Under the pieces are notes generated by a model. That model saw only the letters and a program-made list of their open reading frames with translations. It ran no database searches and had not been told where the DNA came from. Below, piece by piece: positions 1 to 12,009 of a stretch of DNA of 64,000 nt; within the stretch, counting starts at the first letter, position 1; every line of letters begins with the position of its first letter. Position numbers and translations under genes: made by a program. Location: positions 43,638,329 to 43,702,328 of the forward strand of contig OX578282.1 of assembly GCA_951217055.1 (NCBI GenBank). The letters are read 5' to 3'. Origin of the DNA: Gerris lacustris. Its lineage: Eukaryota; Arthropoda; Insecta; Hemiptera; Gerridae.

Positions 1-612
1 ATGCGAGTGGATGAATACACACTTCCCTTTACATGGTACAGATCCCCCAAGTTCCATTAATTTATTTCCAACCGTTTATATTTTATTGCGATATAAGTGC
101 TATTTTTCTACTATTTTTTGAAGGGTTCTTTTGCTATCTTTGCCCCTCTATCATATATATACACTCCAATTTTAAATTTTGAAAGTGAATGGTTGCCCCT
201 AGTGGGCAATTGCATGAAAACAAACTTACCTTTACACGGGGTAAAGGGTAATATATATTATATGTATTTATTATATTAACATTAAAATTTTATTGGTTTT
301 ATAAGTCGAAATAAACCCTTAAAATCTCCCCCAACAACTTTATAACGGCTAGTCATAAAATTTATATGAAATAGATGATAAATTTGTATGAAATAATTCA
401 TACCCTATGATAGGGAAAATTTAATATCTATAAATATTTTAATACCAATAAAATATATTGCCACCGAACCTTACTCCACTTTGTTTTTTAGGGCCCTCCA
501 TCTAAATTTGTTCAATTTATTTTTTCTACTGGTGGGGAAATAAGTAAAATGTATCATAATGAGATACTATAATATATTTGCTTAGTAACCTACGAAACCC
601 TAAATGCAAGTA
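1..612. mobile_element. R3 repeat, partial copy at the window edge
   Basis: CCCCCAACAACTTTATAACG followed by GCTAGTCATAAAAT (about 328-360) and the end TACGAAACCCTAAA (591-604) match the R3 copy at 55.9-56.75 kb. The 5' part lies outside the window or has diverged. The short frame at 97-279 falls inside it and is not credible. Confidence 0.55.
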
Positions 613-702
613 TTTGCCTATGATTTTATTGTTTTACTAATTTGATTCCTGTGCTTCTTCGCTGCGGTGTATGTTGATTTTAATATTAGTGTGTTATTTA
701 TT

Positions 703-1022
703 GCTTCCTAGCTTACCGAAGGAAACGGAAGCTATGTGATCGTTCTGAAGAACCAAAACATTTTAGGTCTCCGATTTCAAAAATTCCAAGACAGAAATCC
801 GTTTCAGACATCAGGGAAAATTTTTGGTTCCGTGTCTGTCTGTCGGTCTGTCGTTCAATTTTGGCGAACCAACATATATTAAGAAGTACACGTCTGATTT
901 TAATGAAATTTGAACGGTAGGCCATAATTAGCTCATTGTTGGTCCCATCTAAGTTTCAACCTTTTGCGCTAATTTGTTTCTGCGTGATAGGATGCGAGGA
1001 AGCTATGTGCCACACCACATGG
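703..1022 (+). mobile_element. R1 repeat copy
   Basis: The head hairpin at 703-732 is followed by the TTCCAAGACAGAAATCCG block, a TCTGTCTGTCGG stretch and the tail GCGAGGAAGCTATGTGCCAC near 1000. At about 320 bp it is a short version of the 47.6-kb copy, missing much of the inner body. Confidence 0.7.
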
Positions 1023-1299
1023 AAAATATATAATTGCAAAAAAAAATATATAATTGGATGAAATATATAATTTGCAAAACTCCCTCCCTAATAATTGATT
1101 TAGACTACTGGAGAAGCTTAAGTTTATATTTTCCTGGAAAAGCAGAGAAATTGTAAACGTGTTTCCATCCCCCTTGGTTTATCATTGGATCCCTTGGTTG
1201 AAATTGTAATTATCTTTTATTAATTAATATAGGCTTTCATCCAAAAACGAAGCCTTTTTCCCAAGAATTAACTTCCTAACTTCAATAGAAACAATCTGC

Positions 1300-1319
1300 C
1301 CCCCCCCCCCCCCCCCCCC
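1300..1319. repeat. C homopolymer
   Basis: About 20 consecutive C in AT-rich DNA. Its exact length is likely to be uncertain in any assembly. Confidence 0.85.
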
Positions 1320-1584
1320 TGTAGAGATCGAATTTAAGAAAACCTCTTCTTAACAAATATCAATTTTATTATAGAAAGTATTGTACCAAATTCAATGATT
1401 TTATTTTTAAAAGTGATTATTATGTTAATAATCCCCAAGAGGACTTGGGATCAAAAACGTATGTAGCCGCCATCATGAAACAAATTGAACACATAGTTTG
1501 ATGTCTTGATAGGAAGGTAACTTTCAAATATTAAGGTTCTAGTGCAATTGGTTTCAGAGATATCGTCTTGTCAAAAGCATACCC

Positions 1585-1606
1585 CGCTACCTTGATCAAG
1601 GTAGCG
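1585..1606. repeat. Perfect 22-bp palindrome
   Basis: CGCTACCTTGA is followed directly by its reverse complement, centred on TTGATCAA. Nothing around it suggests a gene or element end. Confidence 0.75.
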
Positions 1607-2464
1607 TATCGTAAAAATAATTCTCATTACTATTACTCAGCTAAGAGGAATCTACGATCTAAGTACAAATTTCTATGGCCGTAGGTCCAGTGGTCTTGAA
1701 GTTTTGTGATGAGTCAGACAGTCAGTCAATGGTATGTACATAGATTTTAGTCAGTCTATCAATATGTATATAGATTTTAGAGTTGGTTTTTTGTATCTCT
1801 AAGGTGTGATATTTTAACGTGCCGTATAATATGTTCCTGTCTTTTATTTATTGTGTGATACTATATTTTCATTTTTCTACTTTTTCCGTTGTGTGATTCT
1901 TTCTTCTTTTTTTTCAATCTCTCACATAGTCTTGTTTATTGGAATAGTATCTGTTGGAACATCTTATATGCCTTTGGGATTGATATGGCAACAAAAAAAC
2001 ATAACTTCCCTGACGAATTCCCGTGTTAAAGAAAAACAAAAGAGAGAATGAAAAGTCAGTGTGAAGAAAAATAAAAGAGAAATACCTTTTTGCCTAAAGG
2101 CAATCCATCCTCCCAATGTTTTATTCTGCCGTTTTGTTTATTTCGAGGTACAAAAAAGCAACAAGAAAAATCCCAGCATGTTGTATGTAAATTGGATTGC
2201 GTGTTGTAGTCGTTGGCATTCTATGGTTTAGTTTACTTTCATTCATGTAAATTGTAAATTCGATTCATGCACTAACATGTTATCCGCAAGAAGTGTTAGG
2301 TACAAAACACTAAATGATTACGAGATTAACATCGAGTTTAAACAATGTTATTTTATATCTCAAGAGACTTGATGTATTAGGTGTTACTAAAGACCTCAAC
2401 ACTTTTTATTTATAGATGGTTTTTGTTTTAATGTTTTTTAAAATATTTGTTGACTCTTCCTATT

Positions 2465-2910
2465 TCTTCCAAGCTTACTTAAGGTAACAGAAGCAATGTG
2501 ATCAATCTTGAAATTCTTTTGTCTCCTATTTCGAAGATTCCTGGACAGAAATATTTTTCAGACATCAGAGAACATTTTTGGTCTCGCTTCTGTCAGTTAG
2601 TCTCTCCGTCAACATTTTTGCGAACCTAATAAGTTTTCATGAAATTTGGATGGTTAGCCAAAATTCCGTTATTGGTCCTTATAATTAGTCCATTGTTGGT
2701 CTACATTAATTTCAACCTTAAAAACAAAGTGTGATCTCATAGTAATGTATGTGACCCCACTGGGGATAGAAGATGGTCCTTTCTTTATTAACAACTATAT
2801 CTTTAAAAGTACTGATCCGATATTGATGAAATTTGGATAGTATGTTAAAAGTAGCCCACAGGTAGTCCCATATTAATTTCAACTGTCTCTGCACATTCAT
2901 TATTGCTTAA
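2465..2910 (+). mobile_element. R1 repeat, diverged copy
   Basis: A mutated head hairpin (2465-2494) leads into the TCCTGGACAGAAAT block and CTGTCAGTTAG. Two successive GATGAAATTTGGATGG-type segments follow, the second matching 15.8 and 30.0 kb. The tail motif is not seen. Confidence 0.6.
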
Positions 2911-4225
2911 AAATAAGTTTGACCCTAACGTTGTCCCAAATAGTAATGAATTACTCACAAAGTTAATAATATTTATAAAAATATACTTAAATTAAACGAG
3001 TTATTATTTATATTTATTGTATTTATTATGCTGAGGTAAAAAACACACTCTTTGTCACCTAGGTGAAGAGAAACGTATGGTGTATAATACAAATAAGTAT
3101 CAAGCTAATAGTCACTTACAGCTCGAAATCATGGTCACTGATGACAAAGAATGAAAATATAATCAGTACATTGAAGCGAAAAGTGTTGGGAATGTTATTC
3201 GGGGTTGTGAACGACGCTGCAGGCTGATGAAAGAATAATGATGAGTTAGTAGAACTCTTTAAAATTAATTTATATAACGTAACCTTAATGTATATATTAA
3301 AAGTCTCTATAAGCAATAACATTAAAATTAAAAGACTACGGTGGCCCGTGCTTTTATAATTCTGTCCATGAATTAACAATGGGTACTGAAGAAGATAATT
3401 AACATAGTGCTTGAAAGAAAAAGAGTAATGGATTGCCCAAGGACTAGCATTGTCGTGGGATAAATGGTGTGTTTGAGAAGCTGTAGCGCCAGGATAAATA
3501 AAACAAAATCAAGTAATTTCTTCTAAATTTCGCTTGAAACACTAACCTAGTTTATAAAGATGTTCTTAAAACGGCAACAACTGCTTTAAATATTAATAAA
3601 TGTGAATAATAAATGTTGTCTTAATGCTCTTTTAAGTGAACCGTCTCCCTTCCTCGCTCTCAGTTTACATGCTGCATTCTTAATACAACTTTTTCAAAGC
3701 TTTATCGTCATGTTTACGTTTTAATAATACACAATGCGTAGTACGTAGTAGCGTCCCAGAGTAGAGTCGTCTGACGTTATAAGTCTTAAATAATTCATAT
3801 GAAAGTAAAATATAAGCTTCACTACATCTGTTGAAACGCCGTCATATTCTCTTGTAACTAACAGCTGTGTTTTAATAACCTGTTGATTCTGCAACATTGT
3901 AGCGTAGATTTTCACTGCATGAGATTAAATATTTATTCTTGTTGTCATAGTAACTTTAGTATTATTGATCAGATTGCTGTAGGATTGATTATTAGATTGG
4001 AATTGGCATTATTTTTTTGTAGTTCCCAATTGACTAAAGTAATATTACTTGATTGAACGAATTATACACAAGCAAATGTGATGAAGTAGCTTTTGATTTG
4101 TTTGCCGACTTTGAAAAGCCTTGGTGACATTGTTTAACCACAAATTTGACCAAGCCTTACATATGGTTACCATTGATGTTTGATGCAGCAGTTTAATTTT
4201 AATTTTCCTTTAATTTCTCATAAAC
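2911..4225. other. No gene recognised
   Basis: AT-rich sequence. Short minus-strand frames at 3116-3379 and 3721-3915 show no motif, splice context or repeat relation that would support them. Confidence 0.6.
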
Positions 4226-4440
4226 GGTTTTGAGATTTTGATGGGTTTACACGGTTTAGGGTTCCCTGAGACCATATTAGTGGTTTTAAAAATTGTCTGT
4301 ATTCTATGCAGACGTGTGGAGTCTAATCTACCTGGCCGATTTTGAAATAATTTGGGTTCAGACAAATCATACCCAATGCAAATATTAATTTTAGCTATAA
4401 ATTTGGGGCTGCCGTTTATCCATTATGTTAATAATTTCTC
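4226..4440 (+). mobile_element. R2 repeat fragment
   Basis: GTTTTGAGATTTTGATGGG with TTTACACGG, GGTTCCCTGAGACC and GTGGAGTCTAATCTACC mark the 5' part of R2. The copy stops after the AGCTATAAATTTGGGG segment, without the terminal hairpin. Confidence 0.6.
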
Positions 4441-5509
4441 TATATCTATCAGTTAACTTGTTGAGTTTATAATGAAAAATTTACTATTTAGGTAAATTCT
4501 ACATCAAATTTTTCTGGTATGTTGTAAGCTATCTATACACTCGAACTATCTAGTCTAATTCAAATTGTTTATGTTTTTAAGAGCATACTTGTAGGTTGAT
4601 TAATAGTGTTAACAACTTATTGATTGTCATAGGAAATAGGATTTATACTTTAAATATAAGTTTGCTGTTTCAACTGTAATACCCACGATTTTCTTTTTAG
4701 CGATAATGTATTAAAGAAAAAATTGAAGGAATTGGTGTATACAATATTTAATCGAAACCCATTTCACGCTTCTCCACAGATAGGCATTTAAAGCATAAGA
4801 ACTTGAAGGGCTATAAAACGTATAGAACAAACTAAATATACAGTTTTAAAAGTTTAATATTTTATTTGACCTCTTTATAATTTCTCATAAGTCAAGTTTA
4901 GTAAAGAGATGGAAATATAAAAACAGAAGATAAAAAGAAGAGAAAAATGTATTTAAATAAAAAAAATATTATAGAGACTGTATTTCTTTGATCATAAATT
5001 CTATTTGCGCAACTTACCTCCTTAGCTGTATTTTCTCGCGAAAATACAGTTTGCGGTCTAATTTTACGTTTAAATTGATTCAGTAAAGGGGAAAACGTTT
5101 AAATGACAATATTTGCAGTTGATTGAGTATGAAGCTGTGTCTAGATTCCCTCATTGTGATAATTGATATATACTTAGCTCTAGGGTAAACACAGATTCAA
5201 CAGTTGGTAGAATGGATTTTACCTCATTCCGTTACCTTTACCTTGACTAAATTAAATCTAACTAACTTATCTAGATTATTTAACTGATTACTTAGCTAAA
5301 ACTTCTCTCAAGTTACCATTTCGTCTGACAATTTTACTTTTGTCAAGTCTAACCGCATTGTTACCTCAACAAAGACTGAGTTAAATTGATTCTCTTCGAT
5401 CTGTGCCCAACAGGTGCTTTGCTAAATCTTAGCTTGTAACCAGTGAAATGTAATAACTGGCTTCATTTTATGATTCCCTTTCTTTTCAAGCGCTTTGGTA
5501 CTATATTTT
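4441..5509. other. No gene recognised
   Basis: AT-rich sequence whose only visible structure is the hairpin at 5026-5049. Confidence 0.6.
5026..5049. repeat. Hairpin, 10-bp perfect stem
   Basis: CTGTATTTTC, loop TCGC, then GAAAATACAG. The surroundings are AT-rich and featureless. Confidence 0.7.
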
Positions 5510-5745
5510 GTTTCCGAGCTTACCGAATGTAACAGAAGCATTGTGAACATTCTGAAAAACGAAATTCTTTTCTGTTTCAGATTGAAAAATTCCTAGACAG
5601 AAATCGGTTTCAGACATAAGGGAACATTTTCGGTCACGTGTCTGTTTGGCTATCGTTCAACATTATTGATATCCACCCTATCTTAAAAACTACTCTATTT
5701 AGATGGTAGGTCATAATAATTAACCCATTATGACTGAATACGTTG
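5510..5745 (+). mobile_element. R1 repeat fragment
   Basis: The mutated head hairpin is at 5510-5539, followed by the TTCCTAGACAGAAATCGG block, GTGTCTGTTTGG and the GATGGTAGGTCATAAT segment. The copy then fades without the tail. Confidence 0.65.
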
Positions 5746-7859
5746 TTGCGTTAACAAAGAAGCCTAGATTAGAATATTCCAGGCTAGCAAATGTTTGTAA
5801 TTTCTTTCTAGTAATGATTTTCCTTACCAGTAATCTACCAGACCAAGAGCCCTAGGAATAGAGTAAAACATTAAAGTTTTTTTGTTAAATTCTTTTTAAA
5901 ATTTAAATAAAATTTTCTCACGGGAGGGGGTTTATTACATCCACTTATTTAGTTCACTTATGAGATTGATGGCTAACTATAATGGTCGAACCCTGTCTAA
6001 TATAATCATTAGTTTTTTTTTAAAGGTTTATAATAACAATTTTATTCCCCCTGATTAAGTTAATATGACTAGGACAGCTAATTTCGAAATAAAAAGGCTA
6101 AAGTATTCTTAATTCTGTAATAGTGATTGTAGTTAGACGGCGCGGCGTGGACGAACTGATTTTTTGAACCTAGGAAATCGGCCCTTATTAGGCCCATTTT
6201 TACTATCCCCGTGGCAGAGGGGTTTACTGCATACAATCATGCCACTGTAGAATGTAATCTCGAAGCAAATATTATCTGATCATTAATGAACAATGTAAAG
6301 CAGAGCATCGTGGCATGGGAAACCACGAGGCGTGCTGCTCACGGATTCATTGAGAGCTTGTTAAGTAGCTTTAGCCACTCGATCACGCTGGCTTGCTTCT
6401 TATGAAATACTTTACAATACTTAACAATGCTGACTTTAATACCTAACAATACTGACTTTTCGTGTCTTTAAAAATTGACCCTCAAACAAATAAACTAAAT
6501 AAGTAAACATGTTGCATTTTTATTTTTGGACACTTTATTCGTTTTCACTTTCACTTGTTTCGTTTTTATTTTTGGTATTATTACATGGACATGTTTTAGC
6601 TTTGGGGTACTGAAGAAATTTCCGTCACGCATAAAACGACCTTAAAAGTGTGGCGCTTTTAAATATCGTGCCTGGAAGTTAAAATATAATAGGAGGTAGA
6701 TTGATTTTCACTTATATTCATTGTAATACTATATTTGCCGATAGAGCACATACATTCTAAATTTTATTTAAATTGTATCAGAGCTCCTGGACCAAATGGT
6801 AATAAAAATGGATTAATGCTTCATAATTTTTCACCCTAAGATCCATTTACTAGATCAATAAGACAAATGTATAATGATTTTCTCCTCTACATGGAAAAAT
6901 ATTGAAATTTCGATATGTGGATTCAATGACCAAAAATGTAATAACGATTTAATGTTTTTCAATGAAATAGAAAAAGGAGGATTTTTATTTACTTTACTCA
7001 CTAAGTTTCAGCGACTTGTCGATGGGGTTTAGAGGCAAGGTCGGTGGCATTGGGTGTGTATACTAAGTACGGCTGACTTTGTTGTGCTGGTAAGGCAGAT
7101 CCTTTTCATACCCTCGTTTATAATAGTACTTTTCCGTGTTTACTTCTTTTATTGTATTTACTTAGTTAACTCGTAAAAATAATAATTCCTTACAATAGGT
7201 ATGAAGTGGTTTGCTCCCGACCTTTTTTTCTTACTTAATATTGTATAATATAGAGATAAAAAAAAGTAGATTTTATTTTAAGAATAAAGAAATATGTTGT
7301 AGAAAAAGAATTGGTACTTGACCTCACTTATTCTCATCCCAAAAGATCATCTATGGTTTCTTTCTATCTATATTTCCGAGGAGAAGGCTTTAAGAAAACA
7401 GAATACAAGTAAAAATAAGTGAAAAAGAAACTAAAGGTCATGTTATCGATTTTTCACCATGAATACAATAGCACATATAAATAAATATGTCCAGAGAACG
7501 TGCGAGTTGTGTTAGTTTGGTCTTCATCGCTGTTTTTTTGTTTTATTATTTATTTGGTTTTACTACTGCCTCTTTGTCAAAATATTTTGTGTAACTTCTC
7601 AGCTTTAGATATTGTTGTCCTCCTGCACGTCGCTTCTTCATGTTTTAATAAACAGCTTTGTGACTGCTCAGTGTTTGATCTTTTATTTATAAATACTAGC
7701 TGTACTGCACTAGACTGAAAAGAGCTAGAGATGGGAAATTTCGAAACGTAGATTTAAGTTCTTTATTTTATCTAGTCATAAAATATTGCTGGTTACTCTA
7801 CTCAAGGAAGATTTTTGTTACAAGTTCATTTACCTACTGTGAAATATTGTCGCGATGTT
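5746..7859. other. No gene recognised
   Basis: Mostly AT-rich. A GC-richer patch at about 6130-6400 includes a small hairpin (CGTGG/CCACG near 6310-6330), but no frame or RNA fold I recognise. The frame at 7500-7718 is hydrophobic by base composition. Confidence 0.55.
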
Positions 7860-7919
7860 TTTTTGGAACGAAGTTCCTTATGGTACGTTCTGGAGCCCGG
7901 GAGTGAATCCGAAAAAAAT

Positions 7920-7972
7920 GACGGTCACAAAATCACCGTCACAAAATCTCCGTCACAAAACCAAGCGTCACG
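7920..7972 (+). repeat. Short tandem repeat, CCGTCACAAAAT units
   Basis: Four consecutive 12-13 bp units read as GGTCACAAAATCA, CCGTCACAAAATCT, CCGTCACAAAACCA and GCGTCACGAAATCT. The 60-codon frame across them is a consequence of the repetition. Confidence 0.75.
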
Positions 7973-8530
7973 AAATCTACCAATGATGATAACTTGAGTA
8001 AAAGATGACCGCGTTAGTTGAAATTTGGTACACATGTTCATTTTACCAATGCCCTGGCTGAGTTCGTTGGACAACGTTATTCGCCCAAGCGTTCACGCGC
8101 AACGCTCGTGTAAACGTAAGCTTCAAATTTAAAATTGGAATTTTAGGACGGGAAAAAATTCTAACTTCATCTATTTAATGAGACAATCTTTTTTTTTAAA
8201 TACATTGTTTTAGTAAAACGAAAGTTTTAGTAAATTGACACTGCTATGAAGTGATAAATGTCGCTAAATTTATTAAAGCGGACCTAAACGTTTAAAATAA
8301 AGAAAACAACATTTTTACCGATATCTTACGTTCTAACGTAACGATTTTTATAAACTTCTTACACATCATCTAAAGTCTAAAGTACAATTAAAGCAGGCAG
8401 CAGGCATGCAATATTTCAACCTCATACAAGCAGAAGTTTTTGAGTTGGGAAGAGATATATTTTATAATATTCTAAATTAGTAGGCCGGGTAGGTAGAAAA
8501 CAGTCGTATTTCCTACCAACTACAAACATA

Positions 8531-8560
8531 CTCTTTAACTATAAGAGTATAGTTAAAGAG
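8531..8560. repeat. Perfect hairpin, 13-bp stem
   Basis: CTCTTTAACTATA is followed by AGAG and the exact reverse complement of the first 13 bases. It lies in non-coding repeat DNA and resembles no bacterial terminator in context. Confidence 0.8.
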
Positions 8561-8949
8561 TTGTTAACATCATGATCAACTTTTTTTCTCAATATTCAAT
8601 ACATATTTATTGTAAGACGCTTGCTTTAATGATACAAATAATGCGTTTCCTTTAATTTTGCCTTAACTCCGCTAGGTGCAAACAGTTAGTTACTTTTAAT
8701 TTTGTCTCTTTTCTAACTCCGCCATGTATAAGTAGTTAGCAAGGTATACGTACTTAGCAGTGTGATTTTATAATATATATTTCATAACAAATGTAAGGAA
8801 CTTCGTTTCTGACGGGTGCCCCGCGACACCACACGTATTTTTATTTTTTATCAACATGGAAATACTGAGGACTAATCCGTCCGTAGAACTTAGATAATAA
8901 TAAGTTCTTTATCAAGTGTCTTTTTACTTTTCATATGCAGAATATATAT

Positions 8950-9668
8950 TGAGAAAAAGAATTGTCAAGGCACGAAAATTAAATTTTTGTTAGATTTTGC
9001 TTGTTTGAGGTCTTCAGACTTCGAAAAACTGGTTTTTGAAAACTGGTCTGTTTGTGACGTGTGGAGCCTAATCTACTCGACCGATTTTGATGAAATTTAG
9101 CATACATGTTCCGAATGTGCATACCCTTAGGTGAAATCAAGTAATTAGTTTTAGCTCTAACTAAAGCTTTTTTTAGATGAATTAAAATATTAATTAAGCA
9201 AAAGTTAAAAAGCGCAGAGGGTTGAACTTAATCTGGTGCAATCTGCGGTCTTATTTTGACAAACCATCCAAATTTCATAAAAAGATATAGGTGTAAATAA
9301 ATGTAAGTCATGCGAATGATTTACATACTTTTTAGAATTAATTAATCAAAATCGTCGTAGCCGTTTTCGAGAAATAATTCTTACGTTTTTTCAGAGTTTT
9401 TGGGGGGTAGCGCCCCCAAATTTGGAGCTAAAATTTATTTCTCGATTTCGCCTCGGGGTATGATTTTTCTGAACATGTATGCTAAATTTCGTCAAAATCG
9501 GCCCAGTAGTTTAGGTTCCAGGCGGCTGCACAGACAGACGACAGATAGACATTTTTTTAAAAACCACTTTTATGGACTCAGGGGACCTCAAAACGTGTAA
9601 ATCCGTAAAATCTCAAAATCGAATTTTCGCACCATCACAATACTTTCTCTTGATATGAGAAAGTTAAA
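8950..9668 (+). mobile_element. R2 repeat, near-complete copy
   Basis: It opens with a degraded GAGAAAAAGAATTGTC...GCACGAAAATT and ends with TCGCACCATCACAATACTTTC leading into a hairpin, ACTTTCTC/GAGAAAGT, at 9642-9664. The two ends are inverted relatives. Between them lie GTGTGGAGCCTAATCTACTC, GGGGGGTAGCGCCCCCAAAT and TCTG-like CAGACAGACG. A piece of reversed R1 (about 9178-9305) seems to have inserted. The short frame at 9400-9600 lies within this repeat. Confidence 0.65.
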
Positions 9669-11169
9669 ATAAAGTTCTTCCCTTAACATTAAAGTAGAAG
9701 CATTAATAACTTTGTCGATAACGCTATTCCACGTTTCTCTGCAGTGATTAACTGACCAACTGTCCCCAGATAGTTTACTAACCCAGTGGCAATATAAAGT
9801 TACCCGGTAAGCTACTACGAGAGACGCGCTGGTGGCTCCCGACTCGCACTAGTGGTTCGTAAACTAGCCCTGTCGAATTGCACCATTAGGGAACAAATCA
9901 TGGTGAACTACCACAACCAGTGTTGACATCACATACAACCTGACTCAAAGAGGAAAGTAATTTCAACGTGATGAAACCTTGGTCACAAATAGCAGAAAGT
10001 GGTAAACTTCTTGATTTGAAGTACGAGAAGAAGAGGATGAGGTTATAATTATATATTAGCTAAAAGTTTTTATTTTTATAAAATATTGATTATATTATTA
10101 TTCATTTTTTTCTACAAAGAATTAGGAAGAAGTTCATTCCAAATTTGATCAATCTGACTACGTAAAGTAAATGTCCATTGGTATTTTGTCATACTAGTCA
10201 AAAGTAATTTAACTAACGATGTTCCACATTTACTTACTGCAGGAATTGAAGCATTACACTTTTGAATCGTTAAATTTAAATTTTAGTTGTTTCAATATTG
10301 CGTTTTTATTTGTATGAAAGTTGATATAGAGTTCTTTTTTGAAGCTTCTATATTACTACTCTGTATAAAATTGAAGACATAAATTAAATATTCGTATCAG
10401 TGAACATATCCGATCATCTTTATAAGAGTTAGGTAGTATGTATACTTTATATTCATTTTGAATAGGCTAGGCAGCTGCTGCTAAGAATAAATGAGAGACA
10501 TGTTTGAAAGGGAGTTTTGTCTGCTTGGTACAGTTCTATAATATGATCAAGGACAATTGTCTTGATAACTGTTGTGTAAAGTTAAAAGGGCATATAAGAG
10601 AGAAACGACAGAGAATAGTATGTTTAAAGAAGGCTTTTCTCTACAGGTTCTAGCTCTGGAGGTTTCTGCAACTGACATGTAATTAATCTAGTTAGAGTTT
10701 GATCTGAGACAAGGCATCTTTGTATCTTTCCAGATACACACGAGCCTCTTGAGTTCAGTATCACCAAGACTTCTCTGTATATCGCTATCTCTAAAGCTTC
10801 CCTCTTCCTTTGAGATGCCATTCAAGTTTTTACTCCTTCAAACAACATACCGATATTTTCTCACACCTGATAAACTCCTAACACTTTCTTTCTTTTTGCT
10901 TTCTCTTACACCTTTCTTCCTTCCTTGGAAATTGAAGAGTCTTATGTTTTACGACTTTAGTAATAATTCGGTTTAATCAATTAAAAGGTTAGAAATGGTC
11001 TAAGCGGTGTAGTGTGCTTAAAGGCACTTTCTGTGCTTCCTCTCTATTCAGACTATATAGACTTCAAATGCCTTAAGATGGATTTCCAAGTAGCAGTGCC
11101 ACTCACTGGGGAACAGTGTCCCCAGAAGGAGGGGGATAGCCGCCAATTGATTGATTCTTAATACTTTTT
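9669..11169. other. No gene recognised
   Basis: A moderately GC-richer patch at 9730-9960 is not recognised and could be old mobile DNA. Overlapping opposite-strand frames near 10624-10976 have no family resemblance. Confidence 0.55.
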
Positions 11170-11420
11170 ATAGTCCGTAAGCAAAAACGAGAACCCTTAT
11201 ACATTCTTGCGCTTGTCTGTCTGTCTGTAAAGATACTGATCTCTAAAGTTACTCGACATAAAAATTTAAAACTTTGCAATTATGTTAAGTGTAATACCAA
11301 TGACAGGAATTATAAGGAGACCCCAAAAAAAAATCATCCCCCAAAAACTAGGGGTTGAAAATATTTCATAACGAAAATGCGGCATGTAGGGTATGAAATG
11401 AAAGAGGAGGACTTCCTGTG
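11170..11420 (+). mobile_element. R3-like repeat fragment
   Basis: GAGAACCCTTATACATTC, a GTCTGTCTGTCTGT run, the ACTCGACATAAAAATTTAAAAC body and GGGTATGAAATGAAAG are found in the same order as in the R3 copies near 21.6 and 56 kb. Sequence after 11420 is A/T-rich with a poly(A)-like run at 11510-11548. Confidence 0.5.
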
Positions 11421-11562
11421 TACAAATATACATATTTGGTTTCAGTTTTGTACCAATTAATCTTTGCGCCTTGAAAATAGCGTATTTCGTGTCCCTCTTT
11501 TTTTAACAAAAAAAAAAAAAAAATAAAAAATAAAATAAAAAAAAAAATAGAATTCAAACATC

Positions 11563-12009
11563 AACTTTTAAGTTTTCATACTTTTACTTGGTTGCGATAT
11601 TTCAACCCGTCTTAGGGTTTAATTAATTCAAACAACAAAGAAACATTTTAACCAACCTTTTTTTAACTCCTTGAATTATTTAACAATTATATTTCATTTA
11701 AAACTCTCTAACTCCTAATCATTCTTTGTAATTTACTTAATATGTGTGTTACCTTCGAGAAAACATTTTACAATTAATAATAATCACTGTCAAATTAAAA
11801 AGAAATTATTTAAATAATTCAAGGAGTTAAGAAAAGGTTGGTTAAAATATTTCTTTGTTGTTTAAATTAATTATATAATGTACTTGGAAGACAATGGAGT
11901 AGAATATTTTGTAATTAATTTTATACAATTTATTTATTTTTAGCTTGAAAATGACCCTAAGAGGGGTTGAAATATAGCAACCAAGTAAAAGTATGGAAGC
12001 TTAAAAGTT
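11563..12009. mobile_element. Fold-back (MITE-like) element with long inverted arms
   Basis: AACTTTTAAG...ATACTTTTACTTGGTTGCGA at the left returns inverted at the right (about 11955-12009). Further in, 11625-11687 pairs with 11808-11868 over about 60 bp (ATTCAAGGAGTTAA...GGTTGGTTAAAAT). The right arm is interrupted by about 75 bp. It is non-coding and 447 bp long, fitting a miniature inverted-repeat element. Confidence 0.75.

Larger units (their letters stand above)
1023..2464. other. No gene recognised
   Basis: AT-rich sequence with the C tract at 1300 and the palindrome at 1585. The 66-codon frame at 1851 has low-complexity composition and no family resemblance. Confidence 0.6.
7860..8820. 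mobile_element. Unclassified element with GGAACGAAGTTCCTTA-type ends
   Basis: GGAACGAAGTTCCTTA at 7864-7879 recurs inverted as TAAGGAACTTCGTTTC at about 8795-8811, suggesting terminal inverted repeats about 950 bp apart. Inside are four CCGTCACAAAAT-like units (7925-7970) and, at about 8000-8240, a stretch shared with the R1 body at 47.77-48.02 kb. A perfect 13-bp-stem hairpin lies at 8531-8560. No coding sequence is seen, and the outer boundaries are inferred. Confidence 0.4.

Noticed and set aside
8531..8560. Bacterial-type terminator
   Set aside because: The stem is AT-rich with no upstream gene, and the window is clearly eukaryotic.
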